Shown here in pieces: positions 45,447 to 54,778 of a stretch of DNA of 64,000 nt. A program made the position numbers and the translations under genes. This DNA is from Pontibacter liquoris (GTDB lineage: Bacteria; Bacteroidota; Bacteroidia; Cytophagales; Hymenobacteraceae): positions 1,798,001-1,862,000 of the forward strand of contig NZ_JALEBG010000001.1 of the NCBI RefSeq assembly GCF_022758235.1, read 5' to 3'. The notes under the pieces were generated by a model. It did no database searches. It was given only the letters and a program-made list of their open reading frames with translations, and had not been told where the DNA came from. Numbering within the stretch: position 1 is the first letter of the stretch; each line of letters opens with the position of its first letter.

Positions 45447-46532
45447 TTATAGCTTCTTTTTGCGGAGAATACTTTGAAGCGAGTAGCTGAAAATTTGCAG
45501 GGCAAGCACTGTTAGCGCTAAAAAGCCACCGGGAAAGGCTACTAACCACCAGGCTGCCGTATTGGAGCGTATGCCTGTAATTGTGCGGCCCCAACTCACT
45601 ACAGTAGGCGGTAAACCTATACTTAAGAACGATAAGGTAGATTCAAGGGTCAGCAGGCCCGCTATTCCGTAACTGACCGCGATTAAAACAGGCCCCAGCA
45701 GGTTAGGTAAGGCTTCTTTTAGTAACAACCGGGCCTTGGTGAAGCCCATACTATAGCCTGCTTCCATGTAAGGCATTGCTTTGATCCGTAGCATTTCTGC
45801 GCGCGCTAGCCGTGCCGTTGTGGTCCAATAGGTGAGTATTAAAATAGTTGAAAGTAACATAACGGAAGAGGGCATAAAGGAAGCCAGCACTAATACCAGG
45901 ATCAGCCACGGAACACTCGAAACAATCTCGATCAGCCGCATGACCACCATATCGAGGGGAAACGTTTTTTTGTGACTGAACCAGGAAACCTTCTGTAACA
46001 GGGGTCGCAGCCCTAGCAGCATAACGGACGTTATGACAAGTAGCATAGCCCAGCATAGCACGATATCATTTCTATCCAGTTCATACTTGCGGATTTGTAA
46101 GGGCAGATAAATACCGAGATAAAATAACAGGCTCAGCAAAAGAGGCAATAGCAACAAGGTCGCTCTGCTTGTTTTCAGCCGGGTATCGCCGTAAAAACCT
46201 GCGGCTGCGCCCAGCACCAGGCCAATAGCAGTTGCCAGTACAACAACCGGTATACTTATAAAAAGGCCAGTGCGTGCCCCGTACAGCATTTCGGTTAGTA
46301 CATCCCGCCCTAGCACATCGGTTCCAAGCCAATGGGTTGCTTCTGAGGTATTTGCACCGGGAAAAGGGGGCGAAAAAAGGTGGTCCAGATCAAGGTGATT
46401 TGGAGCGAAAGGTAGGGGTAACCAAGGAAGTATAAGCACCAGCAGCAGCAGTAATAGCAGGAAGGAAGCTGCCATTTTAAAAGATAGCTTCGTTTGCCAG
46501 AGGTGATGCATATCATGGAGCATCTGCTTCAT
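45447..46532 (-). CDS. Peptide-type ABC transporter permease (DppC/OppC)
   Basis: A 361-residue membrane permease with an N-terminal helix (LLLLLLVLILPWLPLPF), a periplasmic loop containing HWLGTDVLGRDVL, and about five further helices. The EAA-type loop is EAGYSMGFTKARLLLKEALP. It imports peptides or similar solutes with its partner permease at 46529, which it overlaps by four bases. It is longer than most OppC proteins because of an extra segment around residues 120-190. No ATPase gene adjoins. Confidence 0.9.
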   Translation of the reverse strand: MKQMLHDMHHLWQTKLSFKMAASFLLLLLLLVLILPWLPLPFAPNHLDLDHLFSPPFPGANTSEATHWLGTDVLGRDVLTEMLYGARTGLFISIPVVVLATAIGLVLGAAAGFYGDTRLKTSRATLLLLPLLLSLLFYLGIYLPLQIRKYELDRNDIVLCWAMLLVITSVMLLGLRPLLQKVSWFSHKKTFPLDMVVMRLIEIVSSVPWLILVLVLASFMPSSVMLLSTILILTYWTTTARLARAEMLRIKAMPYMEAGYSMGFTKARLLLKEALPNLLGPVLIAVSYGIAGLLTLESTLSFLSIGLPPTVVSWGRTITGIRSNTAAWWLVAFPGGFLALTVLALQIFSYSLQSILRKKKL

Positions 46533-47908
46533 GAGGTTTGGGAGCGAATGCGCGGATCTGAAAGCGCGTAAAAAAGATCGGCCAGTAAATGAGAGAGCAC
46601 CTTAGCAAGTGCTACGATCAGCACAATGGCCACGATTACAGGATAATCCCTAGCCTGCACAGCGCTTACCAGCAACCTGCCCATGCCGGGTATGGCAAAG
46701 ATGGCTTCAATCACCACAGTGCCTGCAATTAAAGCAGGTAAAAAATCTGAGAGCAACGTAATTATGGGAAGCAGGGCATTCCGAAGCACATGCCGCCATA
46801 TGATCTTTTCTTCACTTAGTCCTTTGGCTTTTGCAGTGCGGGTAAAGTCCATCGCCTTTGCTTCGGTTAAAGCCCTAAGAAATTGGCTGACCAGGTAGGG
46901 GAGGTGCGCCAAAGAAAGGCAAAGTATAGGTAATAGCAGGTAAGGCAATACCTGCTGTAGTTGCTCTAGCCACGATTGTCCCACCCGGCCATAGCCTAAT
47001 CCATAAACCGGGAACAACTGCAAAAATTCGGGACTGGCAAACAAGACCAGCAAACATAAGGCAAGCACAAACAACGGAATGCTATCGGTCAGAAAAAGCA
47101 AGGACATCAGAATCCTGCGCCATGTGTTATACTTTGACTGTAGAAGCTTTATACTTAGCAATAAAGCAGCCAGCGTGGTCAGCAGCATACTTATTAACGT
47201 AATCCAAAGCGTATTAAAACAAGCCTCCAGCAGTACTTCTGTTACCGGACGGCTGTCGCGGTAGGAATTGCCAAAATCGCCAGTAAAGAGCTTTGTGATC
47301 CAGTGGTGATACTGATTGTCTTTTCCGTGCCAATGAAAGGAGGGAAGCAGATACGAATAGGTGAATTGTTGCTTCTGAAGACCTTTGAAGGCCTGCTGCA
47401 GACAGTTGATTTCTGGCTTCGTAGGGAATTGCTGCGCTAATGCCTGGAGAGCGACATGTTTTTGTGAAATAGCGCCGCCAGATAGCAGCACCTGCACCGA
47501 TGGCCCTGTTTTTTTTAACTGCGCAGGTGTTAGGGTGTGTTGAAGCTGGTTGATGCTTTGCCAGAACCTATAAGCGCTTTGCCAGTTGCCAGTGCGCCAG
47601 GCTAGTTGCTGCACGTCCCGCTGCTCTGCTTCCGGAATGCGTTGCAAAACCGAATCAGGCATAGCTGCGCGCGAGGTAATGCTGAAATAAAACAGGGGCA
47701 GGTGCTGGCCTGTTCGTTGCAGGTATGCCTGGTAGGCCTGCTGCCTGTCAGATGCGGCACTTTTTGCGTAATAGCCGTTGCCTTCCTGCAAAATGCTCTC
47801 CGAGCCATAAGCACCCGGTAATAACCTGCTTAGTAAAAAAATGCCCGTTGCCAGCAACCATAAAACAGGCAGTGCCAGCAAAAGGCGCTTAAGCAGATAA
47901 GTGGCCAT
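46529..47908 (-). CDS. Peptide-type ABC transporter permease (DppB/OppB) with large insert
   Basis: A 459-residue permease, about 130 residues longer than typical DppB. The first helix (about 8-28) is followed by a periplasmic insert rich in Gln and Ala (about 35-190). The normal part begins near FTGDFGNSYRDSRPV and includes the cytoplasmic loop KAMDFTRTAKAKGLSEEKII. It sits eight bases after the binding-protein gene and overlaps the second permease by four bases. The insert may interact with the binding protein at the membrane. Confidence 0.9.
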   Translation of the reverse strand: MATYLLKRLLLALPVLWLLATGIFLLSRLLPGAYGSESILQEGNGYYAKSAASDRQQAYQAYLQRTGQHLPLFYFSITSRAAMPDSVLQRIPEAEQRDVQQLAWRTGNWQSAYRFWQSINQLQHTLTPAQLKKTGPSVQVLLSGGAISQKHVALQALAQQFPTKPEINCLQQAFKGLQKQQFTYSYLLPSFHWHGKDNQYHHWITKLFTGDFGNSYRDSRPVTEVLLEACFNTLWITLISMLLTTLAALLLSIKLLQSKYNTWRRILMSLLFLTDSIPLFVLALCLLVLFASPEFLQLFPVYGLGYGRVGQSWLEQLQQVLPYLLLPILCLSLAHLPYLVSQFLRALTEAKAMDFTRTAKAKGLSEEKIIWRHVLRNALLPIITLLSDFLPALIAGTVVIEAIFAIPGMGRLLVSAVQARDYPVIVAIVLIVALAKVLSHLLADLFYALSDPRIRSQTS

Positions 47909-47916
47909 CAGGTGCT

Positions 47917-49635
47917 TTACTGTTTTAGCGTAAAAGCACTCACATCATAGTTGGGCGACAGGCCGGATATCTTCAGGTTGCTGAAGCGCCGGTGCACAGC
48001 CAGCCGGTCTTTCTGGTAGTATAAGGCGATGAATGCTGCTTCGCTATGTAGGATTTCCTGCAGCCTTTTGAGTAGACGCGCTTTTTCTGCTTCACTACCG
48101 GCATGGGTATAGTCATCCAGGATCTTATCACTTTCAGGGGTTCCGAAGCCTGTGTAGTTAGGACCCTCAGTGGCAAAGGAGGAGTGGAATAGCGGCTTGA
48201 AGTTGAATACAAAAGGATTGCCTGACAATGATCTGAAAAACATACTGAACTCCCGGGCCTTAGCATTTTGGCTAAACAAGCTTCCCTCCTGAGCCTGCAC
48301 AGTCACCGGAATACCCGCCTTGGCGGCTCCCTGCTGAAAAATAAGCGCTGCGTTTTCGAAGGCCGTATTACCGGCTTTGTAACTCAGTTCCAGGGTTAAC
48401 TGCTGCTGCTCTCCATTAATTAACTTGAACCAGCCATTAGCCTTCCGATCCCAACCCGCTGCTTTTAACAGTTCTGTTGCTTTCTGCAGGTTATAAGTAT
48501 AAGGCTTGAGGCTGCCGTTATAGTACGGCTTGATAGCAGGAGGAACCGGACCCACCGTAGGGGTGGCATACGATTGCTGCGATACTTTTATAAAGCTGTT
48601 GATGTCCAGTAAGTATGCGATCGCCTGCCTCGTACGCTTATCGGATAGTTTCGGATGCCGACTGTTTAGCCCGATATAAGCAAACTCATAGGAGTCGGGC
48701 GTATACAGGGCATAATCTTTTGTAAAAGCGCTATCTGTTTTCAGCTTGTTAAATTCTGCTGCGGGAATGTTCTCCAACACATCCAGTTGGCGGTTCTTTA
48801 ACGCAAGCAGAGCCGTTGTATTATCGGGGATAACCTGAAAGCTAATTTGCAGCGGGTTAGCAGTTAGGGAATGTGTGTCAGAACCTAAATTGTTGCCCCA
48901 CCAGTTTTCTTTGCGCATTAGCGTCAGGTATCGCCCGGATTCCCAAGTTTGCAGCACATAACCGCCACTACCCTGCAGCACCTCTTTATTGCGGGCATAG
49001 GCAGCGCTGTTGAAGCGTGCAGCAAAACGTGTTAGATTTTCATTGCTTTCATAGGGGGTAAGGTCACCTGAAAAATCAGAAACCTTAAAGGATTGTAGGG
49101 AGTGTTCCGGGTCAAATAGATAAGCCGGCAGAATAAAGAAGTCTCCTGTAAGCAACTCCATTTCCGGCGAAAAGCCATCACATACCAAGGTAAATTTTTT
49201 ATTATCCGTTTTATCCAGCACAATATCGCGAATGAATTCCACCTGGGGTTTCATACGTTCGTTGTTAAGCAATGGCGCTTTTAAAACTTTTAAGGTAAAA
49301 GCAACATCCTCTGCCGTTACCGGGCTACCGTTGGTCCATTGTGCTTCTTTCCTTAGCGAGTAAGTAAAGTATGTCAGCGAATCGTGGCGTTCTACTACTG
49401 GCATAGACTCTACCAAAGCAGGTTTTAGCTTGTCATCTGCCAGATCTACTGTTAGGAGACTTTGAAAAAGCAGGTTAATAACCTGCAACGAACCTGCAGA
49501 AGTATAGCTTACAGGATTTAATGTTTCCGGGTCTTCCGTTAGCCGCACGCGCACCTCCTCGGGCAGGCGTTTTGGCTGGCTGCAAAACGTTAAAGAAAAC
49601 AGTAAACTATAAACCAGTACATGTAATTTCCTCAT
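47917..49635 (-). CDS. Family 5 extracellular solute-binding protein
   Basis: A 572-residue binding protein (SBP_bac_5) with signal sequence ending at a Cys (SLTFCSQP, a non-classical lipobox), so it is probably lipid-anchored. Family marks are RLTEDPETLNPVSYTSAG, WTNGSPVTAEDVAFTLKVL, and LDINSFIK. It would bind peptides, nickel complexes or other solutes for the two permeases that follow in the same operon. No substrate can be inferred. Confidence 0.9.
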   Translation of the reverse strand: MRKLHVLVYSLLFSLTFCSQPKRLPEEVRVRLTEDPETLNPVSYTSAGSLQVINLLFQSLLTVDLADDKLKPALVESMPVVERHDSLTYFTYSLRKEAQWTNGSPVTAEDVAFTLKVLKAPLLNNERMKPQVEFIRDIVLDKTDNKKFTLVCDGFSPEMELLTGDFFILPAYLFDPEHSLQSFKVSDFSGDLTPYESNENLTRFAARFNSAAYARNKEVLQGSGGYVLQTWESGRYLTLMRKENWWGNNLGSDTHSLTANPLQISFQVIPDNTTALLALKNRQLDVLENIPAAEFNKLKTDSAFTKDYALYTPDSYEFAYIGLNSRHPKLSDKRTRQAIAYLLDINSFIKVSQQSYATPTVGPVPPAIKPYYNGSLKPYTYNLQKATELLKAAGWDRKANGWFKLINGEQQQLTLELSYKAGNTAFENAALIFQQGAAKAGIPVTVQAQEGSLFSQNAKAREFSMFFRSLSGNPFVFNFKPLFHSSFATEGPNYTGFGTPESDKILDDYTHAGSEAEKARLLKRLQEILHSEAAFIALYYQKDRLAVHRRFSNLKISGLSPNYDVSAFTLKQ

Positions 49636-49714
49636 CAGATGATCCCTTTTGGCAAATGGCTTTTAAGGGGCAAGATAGGAAAAATAAATACTTGTACTTC
49701 CAATCCAAAACAGA

Positions 49715-49864
49715 TTATTCGTGCTCGTTCCAGGTTGTAGTGCCTCCGAATGTAGTTATCGTTTCGGAAGATTCAGTAGATTTTTTCTTGCTATCCTGTT
49801 GCTGTGTTGCAGGGGTGAACCCGGAAGCAATACTTAAAATGAGGGCTATAATTGCTGTTATCAT
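49715..49864 (-). CDS. Small secreted peptide candidate
   Basis: A 49-residue product starting at ATG 49864 with a good Shine-Dalgarno-like AAGGAAA directly upstream. Residues 2-16 (ITAIIALILSIASGF) form a signal-like or membrane helix, followed by a short Ser/Thr/Lys-rich hydrophilic part (QQQDSKKKSTESSETITTFG) ending TTWNEHE. The mature part would be about 30 residues. Small size and clear layout suggest a real gene. Function is unknown. Confidence 0.45.
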   Translation of the reverse strand: MITAIIALILSIASGFTPATQQQDSKKKSTESSETITTFGGTTTWNEHE

Positions 49865-50202
49865 TTTCCTTGTGTTTAAATTATAAGACAAATATGAACG
49901 CTTGCGCAGCAAATTAAAAGGAAGGTTCTAAATGAAAAGTAACTATAATTTATATAATTAAAATCATATTGTTTCTAAGGGTATAATTGTAAATCTTATA
50001 CCAGAAGGCTTATTATATTTTAATATTAGAAATTTAAAGCCAAAGGTAACTTCATCCTTCCATTGTGATGTAACTAAAGTATTTGTTTAAATTGTTAAGT
50101 GAAAAGAAGATATTTTCCAAAAAGTAACATGGGTTTTTAAATAAAACAATTTCATTTAAATTGGGTCATACATTGCTGGAAGTATAATTTACCATATATA
50201 AA
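49865..50202. other. AT-rich intergenic region before the tandem repeat-protein genes
   Basis: 338 bases of strongly AT-rich DNA with no gene. One AAGTATA copy lies near 50182, shortly before the start of the 50203 gene. The composition shift begins here and continues through that gene. Confidence 0.5.
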
Positions 50203-51693
50203 ATGGAAGAACTCAAAGCTCTTGCCGGTTTAGTAACATATCGGCTTAGTAATAAAACAACTTTAATCTCTGAGATTGAACAACAAACCAGAGAAAGCGA
50301 TTTTATAAAAAAAATCTCTACAGGTTTATTTACTAATGATGCTGAGGCTTCATACGGGTTATATAATTCAAACCCAAATGATGCGAGATATAAGATGCTT
50401 AAGTATAGGTTAAAGCATAAGCTTTATAATAATTTGTTTTTCTTAGATTATGAAAAGCTTAAACTTAAGTTGATTTATCAGAAAGAGCTGGAGTGTTTGC
50501 AATTACTTCACCATGCTAATCTCTTATTTAGAAAGAATGAATACACTATTGCTATCTCCTTAGCAAATAAAATTCTAAAGATCTCCGAGCGCTATGACCT
50601 GCTTAATGTAACAATTTCAGCTTTAGAAATTCTACTGAAATGTTACTTCGACGAAGGCAACATCAAATTATATCAGAATATCGATAAGAAACTGATTCAA
50701 CTGATTCAAATTAAAAATTATGAAGCACAGGCACTTTCCTTATTTGGCTTAATCCGGCTTCAACTTAAAAAGACTATCAAGATCAGAAAGGAATTAATCG
50801 AAAAATTACCTCCTTCACTTCAAAGGCTTGATCAACTTTGGAGTTTGGCAAAGACCTTCGAAGCTTTTAATTCCTATTACAAAGCACACATGATTTATTT
50901 CGAGATGGTTGGTGATTTTAATGGCATTGTAGATCTTACTATTTTATCAGAGCAGTGGCTTCAGCAAAAGAAGATTAATGCCTTACGATTTGATGCCAAT
51001 TACAATAAGTTTATTTTAGTATATGCACATTTAAGAGCAAAGCGATATAATGATGGGCTGGCTTATGCGCAGCAATTCTTACCGGTTTTCCAGGCGAATT
51101 CTACTAACTGGTTTGCCTTTCACGAGAATTATTTCCTATTAGCTGTGCATTCAAAGAATATAGAACTGGCAGAAGCTATTATCCTCAAGATAGCAAATAA
51201 CACGGCTTTTGAAAAGATCAGCAGTACTTCTAAAGAACGTTGGAAATTATATAAGACATATTTCTATACCCTTTTCCCGAGTACTTATTATGAAAGTAGT
51301 GGTATAGGAAACAATAATCCTTATTTACTTTCTCTACCTGAGTACAGCAAAGACAAGCAAGGTTTCAATGTTGCCATCCTTATACTTCAATTCATTTATT
51401 TTTTAAAGAAAAACGATTCAGAAGCGCTGCTTTATAGAATTGAAAGTCTCAAAAAATATATTCTTACACATTTAAAAGATACTTTTAGCCAGCGAAGTAA
51501 AATATTTTTAAAGCTTCTAATCCTAACTGTTGTTGAAGATTTTGATGCGGAGGCTTGTAGTAAAAAAGGGCAAAAGTTGTATCAAAAGCTTATTGAAACG
51601 CCAACTCCAGGCGATGCCTATGCTGAAATCGAAATTGTGCCCTATGAACATCTTTGGGAACTAATTCTATCGATTTTAATAAATAAAAATTAG
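50203..51693 (+). CDS. Helical-repeat protein of unknown function, paralog 1
   Basis: A 496-residue AT-rich gene product without signal peptide. Residues 1-60 form an acidic-basic N-terminal module, followed by YKMLKYRLKHKLYNNLFFLD (about 67-86), then a long helical solenoid. Late conserved blocks are NWFAFHENY, a hydrophobic ILILQFIYFL stretch and EIVPYEHLWELIL near the end. The same blocks occur in the next gene, so the two are paralogs from a tandem duplication. The protein at 30643 has a similar layout. No known domain can be named. Confidence 0.75.
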   Translation: MEELKALAGLVTYRLSNKTTLISEIEQQTRESDFIKKISTGLFTNDAEASYGLYNSNPNDARYKMLKYRLKHKLYNNLFFLDYEKLKLKLIYQKELECLQLLHHANLLFRKNEYTIAISLANKILKISERYDLLNVTISALEILLKCYFDEGNIKLYQNIDKKLIQLIQIKNYEAQALSLFGLIRLQLKKTIKIRKELIEKLPPSLQRLDQLWSLAKTFEAFNSYYKAHMIYFEMVGDFNGIVDLTILSEQWLQQKKINALRFDANYNKFILVYAHLRAKRYNDGLAYAQQFLPVFQANSTNWFAFHENYFLLAVHSKNIELAEAIILKIANNTAFEKISSTSKERWKLYKTYFYTLFPSTYYESSGIGNNNPYLLSLPEYSKDKQGFNVAILILQFIYFLKKNDSEALLYRIESLKKYILTHLKDTFSQRSKIFLKLLILTVVEDFDAEACSKKGQKLYQKLIETPTPGDAYAEIEIVPYEHLWELILSILINKN

Positions 51694-51758
51694 TAAGATG
51701 GTAATTCAACTAGTGTTACCCAGACTATAATATGCCTTTCAGCCTTTAAGAAGTAATA

Positions 51759-53270
51759 ATGAATGAATTGAAGCGCCTGGTAAAACTTGTGGCAGAAAAA
51801 ACTGGCCGAGGATTACCTGTTATTAATCAACAGGATGAAACAAGCCTGGAAGGGAAGTTTTATCATGCAATTAAAAATGGTGCAGTTACAACTGATGAGG
51901 AAGCCGCAGCTTACTTGTATAGTGATGGTAAAATAAGTACGACCTATCGGATGTTGAAGCATCGATTACGGAAAAAGGTCTTAAATAGTGTCCTTTTTCT
52001 GGAGCACAGCGAATCGCATAAAAATAGATTATGTTTTCAGGAAACAAACGATTGTCAGTTTTTACTTCATCAGGCACGAAAGCTTTACTATTTCGGTGAG
52101 TATCAGACCGCCGCAAAGTTAACGGAACAAGCCCTTATTATTGCTCATTCTGCTGAACTGACAGAGTTTATAGTTAAAGGTCTTGAGCTACAGCGAGAAG
52201 CTAGTTTACTGGTATACAATAAAAAAGCTTTTACTTTAGCTGACCAGAAGCTTCAAACCTACTATAAACTAGCAGTAGCGGAGCAGAAAGCAGAAACAAT
52301 TTATTTAAATGCCCGCTGTCAGGTTATGGGAGGCTCTACTGCAGATAGAAACCGTTTCCTGCCGCAGTTACCTTCCATTATTGAGGAACTAAAGGATACA
52401 TGGACAAGGTATCCTATACCAAGGATCTATAGTTTTTACCATCTGTTATCTATTACCTGGTTAGAGTTATCAGGGGATTTCCTGGGCATCTTTAATGTCA
52501 TTCAGCAAGGAGAAGAACTAGTTGCAAAAGGTATACTTAATGCAAAGTGGTTTAATACCCGATTTAATAATTATATTAAAATATATTCTCTGATCAGGAT
52601 CAATGAATATGAACGTGGATTAGAGCTTGCTAAAAAGCATATTAGTGATTATGATACTAATAATGTAAACTGGTTTGCCTTTATAGAAAATTATATTGTT
52701 TTATCCATCTACAGCAGAAAATATTCATTGGCAATTGAACTGCTAGGGCAGGTTTTTGATAATGAATATTTCCCTAATTTATATAGAAATAAAAAAGAGC
52801 TTTGGGAATTATACCGGCGGTTTATCTTGCTTGTCTGCGATCCGAAATTAACCAGGACGACGAGTTTTATCCAGAGGCCGGTTTGTGAATTAAAGGTGCT
52901 CAGCACCGATAAAGAAGGGTATAACCTTCCCATCCTTATACTTCATTTTGTGGAGTCGCTTGCTGATATGTCGGAAGAGACCCTGGAAACCTATATAGAT
53001 CGTATTTCAAAGTATATTTCCAAGTACCTGAAAGGTGATAAAGTGGAGCGCGTTCGAACCTTTATGCGCCTGCTGCTGCTGGTGGCCAAAGAAGGGGGCA
53101 ATAGAGAAAGGGTGCAGGCAAAAAGTAAGTTGTTATTAAAGAAGCTTTCGGCATCGAAAAATGGTAAAGATACACTGGCCGAGCTGGAGTTTGTCCCATA
53201 TGAACACCTTTGGGAAGTAGTACTTGGCATGCTGCAGCGACGAAAAACCTCATTTAATTATTATCGCTAG
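51759..53270 (+). CDS. Helical-repeat protein of unknown function, paralog 2
   Basis: A 503-residue paralog of the preceding protein, 65 bases downstream on the same strand. Shared blocks are MNELKRLVKLV versus MEELKALAGLV, TYRMLKHRLRKKVLNSVLFL, NWFAFIENY, ILILHFVESL and EFVPYEHLWEVVLGML. The gene is somewhat less AT-rich, especially towards its 3' end, which may reflect different ages of transfer or drift. A basic tail ends in NYYR. Probably co-transcribed with paralog 1. Function unknown. Confidence 0.75.
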   Translation: MNELKRLVKLVAEKTGRGLPVINQQDETSLEGKFYHAIKNGAVTTDEEAAAYLYSDGKISTTYRMLKHRLRKKVLNSVLFLEHSESHKNRLCFQETNDCQFLLHQARKLYYFGEYQTAAKLTEQALIIAHSAELTEFIVKGLELQREASLLVYNKKAFTLADQKLQTYYKLAVAEQKAETIYLNARCQVMGGSTADRNRFLPQLPSIIEELKDTWTRYPIPRIYSFYHLLSITWLELSGDFLGIFNVIQQGEELVAKGILNAKWFNTRFNNYIKIYSLIRINEYERGLELAKKHISDYDTNNVNWFAFIENYIVLSIYSRKYSLAIELLGQVFDNEYFPNLYRNKKELWELYRRFILLVCDPKLTRTTSFIQRPVCELKVLSTDKEGYNLPILILHFVESLADMSEETLETYIDRISKYISKYLKGDKVERVRTFMRLLLLVAKEGGNRERVQAKSKLLLKKLSASKNGKDTLAELEFVPYEHLWEVVLGMLQRRKTSFNYYR

Positions 53271-53316
53271 GGAGGGCAGCAGGTAGGTGCAAAGGTAGTT
53301 TTTGCTAAATTACCGG

Positions 53317-54645
53317 ATGCAAAAAAACAACCCTACCACTACCCGGGCCTGGTGCTTTTATGATTGGGCGAATTCCGTGTATTCGCTGGTCATAACCTCC
53401 ACGATCTTTCCGATCTATTATAGTGCCGTGGCGCATAATACTGATGGCACGACGCTGGTCAATTTCATGGCTTTCCGGCTGGAAAGTGCCGTGCTGTTTT
53501 CCTATGCTGTTTCTGCCTCTTTCCTGATCATTGCTTCTTTAAGCCCTTTTTTAACGGCCATGGCAGATTTCAGCGGGCGTAAGAAACTGTTTATGCAGTT
53601 GTTTTGCTACCTGGGTTCACTGTCCTGCGTGTTGTTATACTTCTTTACCAAAGAAACCTTTACTTTCTCGGTTATACTTTTTGTGCTGGCCTCTATCGGG
53701 TATAGCGGCAGTATTGTGTTCTATAATGCCTACCTGCCCGAGATCGCTACTGAAGATCAGTTTGACAGGCTGAGTGCGCGGGGCTTTGCTATGGGTTATA
53801 TAGGGAGCGTGCTGCTGCTGATCTTTAACCTGGCCATGATCTTAAAGCCGATTTGGTTCGGTATTGCGGCCACCAATACAAGCCTGCCGCCCCGCATTGC
53901 ATTTCTGACGACGGGCCTGTGGTGGTTTGGCTTTGCGCAGTATACGTTCTATCATCTGCCCGGCAATGTTTATCATCGCAAGCCGGAAGGCAGCTGGGTA
54001 CTGAATGGTTTCCGGGAACTGAAGAAAGTGCTTCAGCAGGTACAGCAACTGCCCCTATTAAAGCGTTTTCTACTGGCCTATTTCTTTTATAACATGGGCG
54101 TGCAAACCGTGATGTATGTGGCTACGATTTTTGGTATTGAAGAATTAAAGCTGCCCGATGAAGCCCTGATCCTAACCATCCTCATCATTCAATTGGTGGC
54201 CATTGGCGGCGCGTATGGTTTTGCCGCTCTTTCAAATAAAATTGGCAATGTACGCGCGCTCATCGTGGCCGTCATTATCTGGATTGGGGTGTGTATCGGC
54301 GCCTATTTCATCCGCGGACAATTTGATTTTTATGTGCTGGCTGCTGTCGTGGGCTCTGTGATGGGAGGGGTGCAGTCGCTCTCGCGCTCTACTTATTCCA
54401 AGCTGATCCCTGCTACCACAATTGATCACGCCTCCTTTTTTAGCTTTTATGATGTTACGGAGAAGATTTCAATTGTACTAGGTACGCTGGCGTATGGCGC
54501 CATTGCACAGGCTACAGGATCGATGCGCAATAGTATCCTGGCTTTGATGCTGTTTTTTATGATTGGACTAATATTTTTGACGATGGTGCGCTGGAATAAG
54601 AACATGCGCCCAAATGGTTTAGAAAAGGCTGCAACAACCCATTGA
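53317..54645 (+). CDS. MFS transporter of the UMF1 / Atg22-like family
   Basis: A 442-residue membrane protein with about 12 helices. The N-terminus TRAWCFYDWANSVYSLVITS and the segment ADFSGRKKLFM are typical for the UMF1 (vacuolar Atg22-like) transporters, thought to export amino acids or similar solutes. GVQSLSRSTYSKLIP in the second half is another family mark. I chose the ATG at 53317 (MQKNNPTT); a TTG at 53302 extends the frame. A bidirectional terminator follows. Confidence 0.9.
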   Translation: MQKNNPTTTRAWCFYDWANSVYSLVITSTIFPIYYSAVAHNTDGTTLVNFMAFRLESAVLFSYAVSASFLIIASLSPFLTAMADFSGRKKLFMQLFCYLGSLSCVLLYFFTKETFTFSVILFVLASIGYSGSIVFYNAYLPEIATEDQFDRLSARGFAMGYIGSVLLLIFNLAMILKPIWFGIAATNTSLPPRIAFLTTGLWWFGFAQYTFYHLPGNVYHRKPEGSWVLNGFRELKKVLQQVQQLPLLKRFLLAYFFYNMGVQTVMYVATIFGIEELKLPDEALILTILIIQLVAIGGAYGFAALSNKIGNVRALIVAVIIWIGVCIGAYFIRGQFDFYVLAAVVGSVMGGVQSLSRSTYSKLIPATTIDHASFFSFYDVTEKISIVLGTLAYGAIAQATGSMRNSILALMLFFMIGLIFLTMVRWNKNMRPNGLEKAATTH

Positions 54646-54717
54646 TTTAAAAAATAGCTATAGCGCTTATGCATATAAGTGCGCAACTTTACCTGCAAAT
54701 AGTTGCTGCTATAAATC

Positions 54718-54760
54718 AAAAAGGGAGCCACTGTACCGTACAGTGACTCCCTTTTTCTTT
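54718..54760. terminator. Bidirectional terminator
   Basis: AAAAAGGGAG plus CACTG pair with CAGTG plus CTCCCTTTTT around a 7-base loop, with one mismatch. It lies between the convergent MFS and amidohydrolase genes and has A and T tracts on the two sides. Confidence 0.88.
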
Positions 54761-54778
54761 AAATGCTTGAAGAAAACC

